DNA of 64,000 bases, from contig NZ_CP051154.1 in the NCBI RefSeq assembly GCF_012317045.1, positions 3,162,001 to 3,226,000 of the forward strand. Reading direction: 5' to 3'. The stretch is from Leifsonia sp. PS1209 (lineage in GTDB: Bacteria; Actinomycetota; Actinomycetes; Actinomycetales; Microbacteriaceae). The notes below the pieces were generated by a model. The model was not told the origin of the DNA, made no database searches, and saw nothing but the letters and a program-made list of their open reading frames with translations. How positions within the stretch are numbered: position 1 is the first letter of the stretch; every line of letters starts with the position of its first letter. This document shows positions 59,401-64,000 of the stretch, one piece after another. A program made the position numbers and the translations under genes.

Positions 59401-61434
59401 GCCGACCTTCTTGAACGCCTGGGCCAGCGGCTGGCGCGCATTGGCGAACGCCGCATCCATCAGGATGCGCGACTCGCCCACCGGCACAGCGTGCGCCTTC
59501 TTGTAGATGAACGCGGTGCGGATGACGTCCTCGCTGGACGGCACGGCTGCCGGAGACGGCACGAACGCCCAGACCTGGCTGCCCGCCGCGGTGTTGAGCG
59601 CGGTGACCAGCTTCGAGAGGGCGTCGTCGCGGTTCTTGCCGAAGCGCGCGGAGTTCTCAATCTCTTCGAGGGAGACGACGTCGGCGGAGAGCCCGTTGAT
59701 GGCCGCGACGATCTTGTCCTGCTGGCGCTTGAGGTTGGCGGCGTCCGCTGCTCCTCGCGCGTCGCATCCACTGTTCACCGTGATGTTGTTGCCGTCGCGG
59801 TCGGTGTAGAACGTGCAGCCGGTGAGCTGGTCGCCGGTGGTGGTGAAGTAGTTCAGCACGTTGAAGGTGCCCAGCTTCAGGTCGCCGCCCACGGCGGCCG
59901 GGGCGGCGGCGCGGGTGTTGCCGAAGGTGACCGGCTGCACCGTGGATGCGGTGGCCGGCGTCAGCTCGGAGGTGGGCTGGAACTTCCACACGTTGTTGCG
60001 GAAGTCGAGGACGACCGGCTTCGTGAAGGTGACCGGCGCGCCGACGCGCACGGGCGCGGTGACCGACAGGTACGGCAGCGGCTTGGCCTTGTTGGCCGCG
60101 CTGAGGAAGTTGGTGGACGCTCCGTCGTCGAGCGTGACGGCGCGGGCGGCGTTGTCCGCCACCGCCGCCGCGTACTCCGGCGTGCCGGGGCGTGCGGTCT
60201 CCGTTGGCTGGACCAGCGGCGTCTCTCCGGCCGCGAGGCCGATCTCGCCGTACTGGTTCGTGGAGTACACGTCGGTGACGGTGAACGCGCCCTGCGGTGC
60301 GAGCAGCATGCCCTCGAGGGACTCGCGCTGCGCTGCGGTCGCCGGGAGGCCGACAGTCGCGGGAGCAGGGGCGGTGAGTCCTGCGGGGTCGAGCGCGACG
60401 ACACCGGCAGCAGATGCCGGGGTGATCTCGGTGAGGCCGGCGAACTCGCTGACGGCGCCGGTGACCTGCACGTACTGGCCGACGGTGACCGCTGCGGTGG
60501 CCGCGGAGCCGTAGACGTAGACCGCGTCGGAGGCCTGGTGCATCGCGAGGTCGATCGCGCCGCCCGTGCCAGGGGTCTGGATGTAGAAGCCGTTGAAACC
60601 GCCGGTCGCGTACGCGGCCGTCACGAATCCGCTGGTGGTGACCGTCGTGCCCGCCTTCGGGCTGACATCGGTGGTGCCCTGCACCTCGGCGATCGGGATG
60701 CTGTCACCGGCCGGTGGGCTCGGGTCGCCTCCCGTGCCGGGGTCGGTGCCTCCGGGCGCAGGCTCCGTGGCCGGGCCGCCCGCGGGCGTCGCGGCGTTCT
60801 GCGGCGTGATGGTGGCCGTGAGGGTGAGGTCAGCGCTGTTGTCGTCGCTGTCCCAGAACCCGGTGCGGGTGAGCGACTTCACGTCGGTGTTGCCCGCCGG
60901 CGCTGCGGCGGCCTTCGTCTCGAACGTGTTCGACGTGCCGTAGCCGACGAGGTCGACGATCCCGGATGCGTTCCTCGCGTCGCCGACGGGCGGCGTCACC
61001 GCGGTGGCGGTGTTCGAGAGGATGACGGTACCGCCGGAGCCGGACGGGTTGAGCGTGCCCGTCGCATCCGGAGTCGGAAGAGCCGCGCCGTTCGCCCCGT
61101 TCGAGCTGCCCTGCACGAGGTAGTAGCCGTACGCGGCGATGCTGCCGGTGAGAGCGGTGAGGCCGGTGGCCGCCGCCGTGCCCGTGGCCGGGCGGTACTG
61201 CACCGACCAGCCGTCGACAGTGACGGGCTGGCTCGACGGGTTGTAGAGCTCGACGAACTTGTTGGAGTACGCGGCGCCCGCGCTTCCCCCTGACAGGTAC
61301 ACCTCGTTGATGACGACGCTCGTGGCGTCGACGCTGGCGGTGGCCGGCACCGCAGTGAGAGGTGCGGCAGCGAGCCCGACCCCCACAGCGGCTGCGGTGG
61401 CGATCTGCCACGCTCTGCCGAATCTTCTCAACAT
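56449..61434 (-). CDS. Cell-wall-anchored ExeM/NucH-type nuclease fused to 5'-nucleotidase
   Basis: A 1661-residue exported protein. After a signal peptide (cleavage near residue 35) come a lamin-tail domain (about 38-200, SVVINEVYLSGG), an OB-like region (about 245-400), an endonuclease/exonuclease/phosphatase domain (about 519-840, LKLGTFNVLNYF to RSSDHDPIVIG), a metallophosphatase (about 850-1130: INDFHGRID, GNHEFDKG, GHTHKQY) and a 5'-nucleotidase C-terminal domain (about 1180-1345). Ig-like modules, a Gly/Asp/Pro stalk, the sorting signal LANTG near 1625, a membrane helix and RRRG finish it. It should cut extracellular DNA and release phosphate and nucleosides in one polypeptide. ATG follows GAGGAG. 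Confidence 0.9.
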   Translation of the reverse strand: MLRRFGRAWQIATAAAVGVGLAAAPLTAVPATASVDATSVVINEVYLSGGSAGAAYSNKFVELYNPSSQPVTVDGWSVQYRPATGTAAATGLTALTGSIAAYGYYLVQGSSNGANGAALPTPDATGTLNPSGSGGTVILSNTATAVTPPVGDARNASGIVDLVGYGTSNTFETKAAAAPAGNTDVKSLTRTGFWDSDDNSADLTLTATITPQNAATPAGGPATEPAPGGTDPGTGGDPSPPAGDSIPIAEVQGTTDVSPKAGTTVTTSGFVTAAYATGGFNGFYIQTPGTGGAIDLAMHQASDAVYVYGSAATAAVTVGQYVQVTGAVSEFAGLTEITPASAAGVVALDPAGLTAPAPATVGLPATAAQRESLEGMLLAPQGAFTVTDVYSTNQYGEIGLAAGETPLVQPTETARPGTPEYAAAVADNAARAVTLDDGASTNFLSAANKAKPLPYLSVTAPVRVGAPVTFTKPVVLDFRNNVWKFQPTSELTPATASTVQPVTFGNTRAAAPAAVGGDLKLGTFNVLNYFTTTGDQLTGCTFYTDRDGNNITVNSGCDARGAADAANLKRQQDKIVAAINGLSADVVSLEEIENSARFGKNRDDALSKLVTALNTAAGSQVWAFVPSPAAVPSSEDVIRTAFIYKKAHAVPVGESRILMDAAFANARQPLAQAFKKVGTPDSSAFIAVVNHFKSKGSGTGADADQGDGQGASNASRVAQATALVGFANTLKSTLGSDKVLLIGDFNAYLNEDPIKVITDAGYIDQVHTRTTKATYSFGGTVGSLDHVLASPAANAVITGADVWNINSGESIALEYSRYNYNATNFYVADQYRSSDHDPIVIGMGLGAGAKTVNLLNINDFHGRIDSNTVKFAGTIEKLRAAAGEQNTLFLSAGDNIGASLFASASAGDLPTIEVLNTLGLKASAVGNHEFDKGFSDLTGRVTSAADFSYLGANVYTKGTTTPALPEYATFTVDGLKVAVVGAVTQETPTLVSPGGVASLDFGDPVAAVNRVAAKLTDGNTSNGEADVIVAEYHEGAGFGTPDGATLDKEVAAGGAFADIVTKTSAKVSAIFTGHTHKQYAWDAPIPGVSGATRPIVQTGSYGENIGQITLSVDGDTKKVTGYTAANVARTTDADSDLVAAYPRVAAVKTIVDKALADAAVIGNQKIGSVTADITTAYIGAARDDRMSESTLGNLVADSLVSTLSAPDLGGAEIGVVNPGGLRAELLKGTDGSVTYAQANAVLPFVNNLWTTSLTGAQFKQALEQQWQTNADGSVPSRPFLNLGLSKNVSYTYDAARAAGDRITSILVNGAPIDPAKSYRIGSFSFLLQGGDNFRAFAQGANTKDSGLIDRDAWIAYITANSPLSPSFERRGVAVSGVPTGTLDRGQQVTFQVSKLNLTSLGSPANTSLDLTWQGSAATLPSIPVDADGAATVSFTVPADAAGASVLVLRAPDSGTTVRVPLLVADATGPGTHPKPPTNPIAAAIEDLIQALKDLIQALGSDHGVFHPGGTVTINVGSAFSGSWVSAWVHSTPQKLGGGWMQVPASGQLTVTLPADLPAGEHRIAVQDANGDVIGWTAITVAAATGPGDPGTPGDPGTPGDPATGTGNGNGAAGSGGGNGVIQSGLANTGADLAPAFGAALLGILGGFVVLLIVARRRGSQA

Positions 61435-61478
61435 GCTTCTCCTCGGTCGGGACTGGTCGGACGGCTGGGTCCTGGCAC

Positions 61479-61522
61479 ACCGTATGGAGCGCAGTGAACC
61501 GGACCGTGACTCCTGAGTGAAC
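61479..61522 (-). promoter_or_regulatory. Possible PHO box and promoter of the nuclease/nucleotidase gene
   Basis: On the minus strand GTTCACT (61522-61516), AGTCACG (61511-61505) and GTTCACT (61499-61493) form direct repeats about 11-12 bases apart, like actinobacterial PhoP sites (GTTCACC units). A TACGGT -10-like box follows at 61484-61479. The gene product is a phosphate-releasing enzyme, which fits. Confidence 0.4.
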
Positions 61523-61548
61523 GTACAGACAACACCCCCTGTTCGAGG

Positions 61549-61564
61549 GTGCTCATTCGAGCAC
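61549..61564. promoter_or_regulatory. Inverted repeat between the nuclease and LysR genes
   Basis: GTGCTC-ATTC-GAGCAC is a perfect 6-base-arm inverted repeat; TCACATGTGA (61583-61592) is a second palindrome 19 bases away. Both lie in the divergent promoter region and may bind the LysR-type protein or another regulator. Confidence 0.35.
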
Positions 61565-61648
61565 GGGTTCCGGCTGATCTACTCACATGTGACATTGAAT
61601 CACGGGCCACCGACACACGAAGGGGCGATGGTCCGGCATGATGGCACC

Positions 61649-62545
61649 ATGCGGATCGAAGAGATCGCCCAGTTCAGAGCGCTGGCGGCAGACGGACATC
61701 TGGCCGACACAGCGGACACTCTCGGCGTCTCCCAGTCCACGCTGACCAGGACCATCGCCAAGCTCGAGGCGGAGATGGGCGTCGAGCTCTTCGACCGCAA
61801 GAAGAACCACCTTGAGCTGAACCAGTACGGCGAGATCCTGCTCGCCCACGGCATCCGGGCGCAGACCGAGCTGGAGGAGGCCCGCGCGCGCATCGACGCA
61901 CTGCGCGACCCGTCGGCGGGCACGGTGTCCGTCGCGTACGTGTCGTCGTTCGGCCACTGGCTGATCCCGCGCGTGGTGAGCGAGTACCGCGCACTGTTCC
62001 CTGACATCCGGTTCGTGCTGCGCGGAGGGACGGCGGACACGGTGCTGGATGCGCTGCGCGAGGGAGCGGCCGACCTCGCCTTCACCAGCCCGGACCCCCG
62101 GGACCGCGAGATCGAGTGGCGACCACTGACCTCCGAACGACTGGCGGTCGGGGTGCCGGATGCGCATCCACTGGCCGGACGCGCGGTGATCGACGTGGAC
62201 GACCTCGAACCGTTCGAGTTCGTCGCGCTGCGCACCGGATCCGGGCTGCGGCACATCGCCGACGCATACTTCGCCCGGCGCGGGATCGTGCCGAACATCG
62301 TGCTGGAGGTCACCGAACTGGTGACGCTGCAGGCACTGGTGCGCGACGGGGTCGGGATCGCGCTGCTGCCGGACTCCTCGACCGAGCCGGGCGTGACGCT
62401 GGTGCCGCTGGCGGAAGAGGCGGTGCGCGTGATCGGGCTCGCCAGGAACCTGGCGCGCAGCGAATCGGCCGCCGCGTCGCAGTTCGCACGGTTCGTGCGC
62501 GAGGAGCTGGGGCTGGACGGGCGGCGGCAGGGCGCCCAGCGGTAG
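61649..62545 (+). CDS. LysR-family transcriptional regulator
   Basis: A 298-residue LysR: HTH in IEEIAQFRALAADGHLADTADTLGVSQSTLTRTIAKLEAEMGVELFDR (given here as its span, residues 4-50), then the substrate-binding domain beginning TVSVAYVSSFGHWLIP and ending GVGIALLPDS. ATG 61649 gives the standard N-terminus; CATGAT lies 6 bases before it, so it may be leaderless. Divergent from the nuclease gene. The effector is unknown. Confidence 0.9.
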   Translation: MRIEEIAQFRALAADGHLADTADTLGVSQSTLTRTIAKLEAEMGVELFDRKKNHLELNQYGEILLAHGIRAQTELEEARARIDALRDPSAGTVSVAYVSSFGHWLIPRVVSEYRALFPDIRFVLRGGTADTVLDALREGAADLAFTSPDPRDREIEWRPLTSERLAVGVPDAHPLAGRAVIDVDDLEPFEFVALRTGSGLRHIADAYFARRGIVPNIVLEVTELVTLQALVRDGVGIALLPDSSTEPGVTLVPLAEEAVRVIGLARNLARSESAAASQFARFVREELGLDGRRQGAQR

Positions 62546-62603
62546 GGCGGGCTGCGACAACGCTGCTCGCGCCGGTGTCGGTCGCCGCGGTTACGCTTCC
62601 CGC

Positions 62604-63170
62604 ATGACTGGCACCACCCCGTGCGCCGTCGTCGCCGGTGGCGTCGCGTGCACGAACCCCGCGCATCCCGGGGCGCCGCTGCCGCTCTGCCTGCAGCACC
62701 TGCTCGTCGCGGCCGACTGGGTGGCCGACGAGTACGGCCAGATGGATGCGCTGCCGTCGCCGTGCGCGCTCTGCGGCTCGCGGCTGGGGGTGCGCTACCC
62801 GTCCGGCTGGCTGTGCGCGGTGTGCGAATGGCGGGTGGGCGAGACCGTGTCCGGCGAGCTGCCGCCGCCGCGGGTGGACGTGGTCTACTACCTGCGATTC
62901 AGGGACAGGGTGAAGATCGGCACCACTGCCAATCCGCGCGTGCGGTTCTCGAGCCTGCCGCACGACGAGGTGCTCGCGTTCGAGCGCGGCGACCGGGCGC
63001 TCGAACAGCGCAGGCACGCGCAGTTCGCCGCCCACCGCATCCCGCGCACCGAGTGGTTCGAGCGCACCGATGACCTGGATGCGCACCTCGCCGCCGTGAG
63101 CGCGGGTGTCACCGATCCGTGGTCGCTGCTGGCGTTGTGGCGGAGTCAGGCGATCGCGTTGCGGGGATAG
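62604..63170 (+). CDS. GIY-YIG nuclease family protein (MUG113/T5orf172-like)
   Basis: A 188-residue protein. The N-terminal half has Cys pairs (CALCGSRLG and LCAVCEWRVG) that look like a zinc ribbon; the C-terminal half has VVYYLRFRDRVKIGTTANPRVRF and the downstream EQRRHAQFAAHRIPRTEWFE, typical of the MUG113/T5orf172 branch of GIY-YIG nucleases. Function unknown. ATG 62604 is 6 bases after TACGCT (62592-62597): probably leaderless. Its last 62 bases overlap the convergent TetR gene. Confidence 0.8.
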   Translation: MTGTTPCAVVAGGVACTNPAHPGAPLPLCLQHLLVAADWVADEYGQMDALPSPCALCGSRLGVRYPSGWLCAVCEWRVGETVSGELPPPRVDVVYYLRFRDRVKIGTTANPRVRFSSLPHDEVLAFERGDRALEQRRHAQFAAHRIPRTEWFERTDDLDAHLAAVSAGVTDPWSLLALWRSQAIALRG

Positions 63171-63828
63171 GAGACGCGACGGTCGACGTCACCGTGGCGA
63201 TCAGCCAGTCCCGGTAGCGCTCGTACGTCCACCCGCTCTGCTGCACGAGCTGCTGGTGGCCCTCGGGCGACATGAGGAAGGAGAGCACGTCGGCGAGCGC
63301 CTGGAGGTCGTCGTCGGACGCGGCCCGCGCATCCACTGCCCCGCGGGAGGCGAGGAGGCCGACCAGGCGGCGGTAGTCGGCGTGGCGGCGGTCGAGCAGC
63401 GAGGCGAGGACCTCTCCGACGTGGGCGTCCCCTGCCGCGGCGGCGAGGAAGGCCGCCCAGAGGCCGCTGGTCCTGGCGTTCGCCTCGGCGATCATGCCGA
63501 CCATCGCCGTGAGGAATTCGCCGGTGTCTTCGATGCCCATGATCGCGGCGACCTCCGGCCGCTCGCTCAGCGACTCCTCGCCGGCGCTCCCGGCGAACGC
63601 GAGCTCGAACGCGCCGAGCAGCAGGGCGCGTTTCGGGCCGTGCACCTTCACACTTTCGACCGAGACCCCGGCGCCTGCGGCGATGTCGGCGAGGGAGGCG
63701 CCGGTGTATCCCTTGGCCGAGAACACCTCGAATGCGGAGGCGAGGATGCGCTGCCTGGTCTGCCGCGCCTGCTCCTCGCGGAGCGTCGAGCGGTACTGCC
63801 GCGGGGCGACGTTCTCCGAATCAGCCAT
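63109..63828 (-). CDS. TetR-family regulator divergent from a glycosyltransferase
   Basis: A 239-residue TetR: HTH in RILASAFEVFSAKGYTGASLADIAAGAGVSVESVK (in overlapping short motifs), with C-terminal domain ending WTYERYRDWLIATV. The last 25 residues are Pro/Thr/Ala-rich. GAAGGG precedes the ATG. The palindrome TAGT-GAAT-ACTA upstream is a candidate operator, covering the start of the glycosyltransferase gene too. Confidence 0.87.
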   Translation of the reverse strand: MADSENVAPRQYRSTLREEQARQTRQRILASAFEVFSAKGYTGASLADIAAGAGVSVESVKVHGPKRALLLGAFELAFAGSAGEESLSERPEVAAIMGIEDTGEFLTAMVGMIAEANARTSGLWAAFLAAAAGDAHVGEVLASLLDRRHADYRRLVGLLASRGAVDARAASDDDLQALADVLSFLMSPEGHQQLVQQSGWTYERYRDWLIATVTSTVASPIPATRSPDSATTPAATTDR

Positions 63829-63858
63829 TGACTACCCTTCGTGTGTAGTGAATACTAT
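63828..63858 (+). promoter_or_regulatory. Glycosyltransferase promoter with short palindrome
   Basis: TTGACT (63828-63833), then AATACT (63851-63856, 17-base spacing) or TACTAT (63853-63858). The palindrome TAGTGAATACTA (63846-63857) overlays the -10 region and would suit the divergent TetR. Confidence 0.45.
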
Positions 63859-63897
63859 CAGCGTTCATCAAACTCTAAACCCGAATGCGAGCATCCC

Positions 63898-64000
63898 ATG
63901 ACCACCCTCCTCCTCTGCAGCACACCGGTCCACGGCCACGTGATCCCGCTGCTCGCCGTCGCCAGGCACCTCGTCGACCGCGGCCACCGCGTCCTCTTCC
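63898..64000 (+). CDS. Glycosyltransferase, UGT/MGT-like (5' end only)
   Basis: Only 34 codons are visible: MTTLLLCSTPVHGHVIPLLA continuing VARHLVDRGHRVLF, the typical N-terminal strand-helix of GT1 glycosyltransferases that modify macrolides or other small molecules. It runs off the right edge. The divergent TetR probably controls it, as in macrolide-resistance glycosylation pairs. Confidence 0.75.
   Translation, partial: MTTLLLCSTPVHGHVIPLLAVARHLVDRGHRVLF

Noticed and set aside
56386..61293. 1635-codon open frame on the plus strand opposite the nuclease/nucleotidase gene
   Set aside because: Shadow frame without motifs; the minus-strand gene has complete domains.
1..64000. tRNA, rRNA, insertion sequences, prophage or integrase genes
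   Set aside because: None was recognised by reading; gene content and composition are uniform throughout.

Overview
The window is very GC-rich and tightly packed, with many 4-base start/stop overlaps, frequent GTG and TTG starts, and actinobacterial hallmarks: an actinobacterial RpoB, an ECF42-type sigma factor next to a DGPF protein, a BioQ-type biotin repressor, LAxTG (class E sortase-like) surface anchors, a HelD-type RNA polymerase motor, Lhr next to Nei2, and a DUF3566 protein. I infer a member of the Microbacteriaceae (Leifsonia-like). It reads as ordinary chromosome: I see no insertion sequence, prophage, CRISPR array, tRNA or rRNA.

Layout. 1-2573 is the 5' part of rpoB (minus strand) with a leader and a good sigma-70 type promoter. 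2872-6269 holds an extended SDR reductase and a membrane protein/histidine kinase/response regulator operon. 6413-7279 is a spermidine-synthase-like methyltransferase fold. 7289-10231 is a CGNR regulator followed by the 5-oxoprolinase genes pxpA, pxpB and pxpC. 10279-13392 carries a GNAT acetyltransferase, a SprT-like metalloprotein, a TPR protein and a PQQ-type sugar dehydrogenase lipoprotein. 13476-19949 is a giant DUF11-type wall-anchored surface protein. 20148-21617 holds DUF427, a ComB-family phosphatase and an EVE-domain protein. 21764-24815 is an ECF42 module: a recognisable ECF42 promoter, DGPF protein, sigma factor, SRPBCC and DUF1684. 24833-29026 has helD and a DEAD-box RNA helicase, divergent. 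29122-30760 has a TetR regulator and hydrolase with a palindromic operator, and a divergent 28-residue hydrophobic peptide gene. 30867-34856 has stress and cell-wall genes and hydrolases. 34925-40576 is lhr-nei2. 40695-48881 has an FMN reductase, a low-complexity protein, MarR, an LCP wall-polymer ligase, poxB, a PIN toxin, a VOC protein and a ScbR-like TetR. 48962-54614 has DUF3566 and a bioQ/bioY-ligase-thiolase-bioM-bioN biotin locus. 54641-56309 has a quinone reductase and an XRE/membrane-protein pair with two operators. 56449-61434 is a fused extracellular nuclease and 5'-nucleotidase with a wall anchor and a possible PHO box. 61649-64000 has a LysR, a GIY-YIG family protein, a TetR and the start of a glycosyltransferase.

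The most informative regulatory observations are: tandem TGAAC-N3-GTTCA palindromes between bioQ and bioY; an ECF42 promoter (TGTCGA-N17-CGAC) ahead of its own DGPF gene; two inverted repeats at the XRE promoter; a recurring TANNNT box placed 6 or 7 bases before start codons, which implies many leaderless mRNAs; U-less hairpins, one with perfect 23-bp arms, that look like bidirectional terminators; and a strongly recurrent GGATGCG/CGCATCC heptamer that seems to override normal codon choice.

Functionally, the window combines transcription machinery (rpoB, helD), DNA repair (lhr, nei2), nutrient scavenging (5-oxoproline, biotin, extracellular DNA/nucleotides) and envelope building (LCP protein, VanY-like peptidase, two wall-anchored giants). 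All functional calls come from reading motifs; no database search was run.
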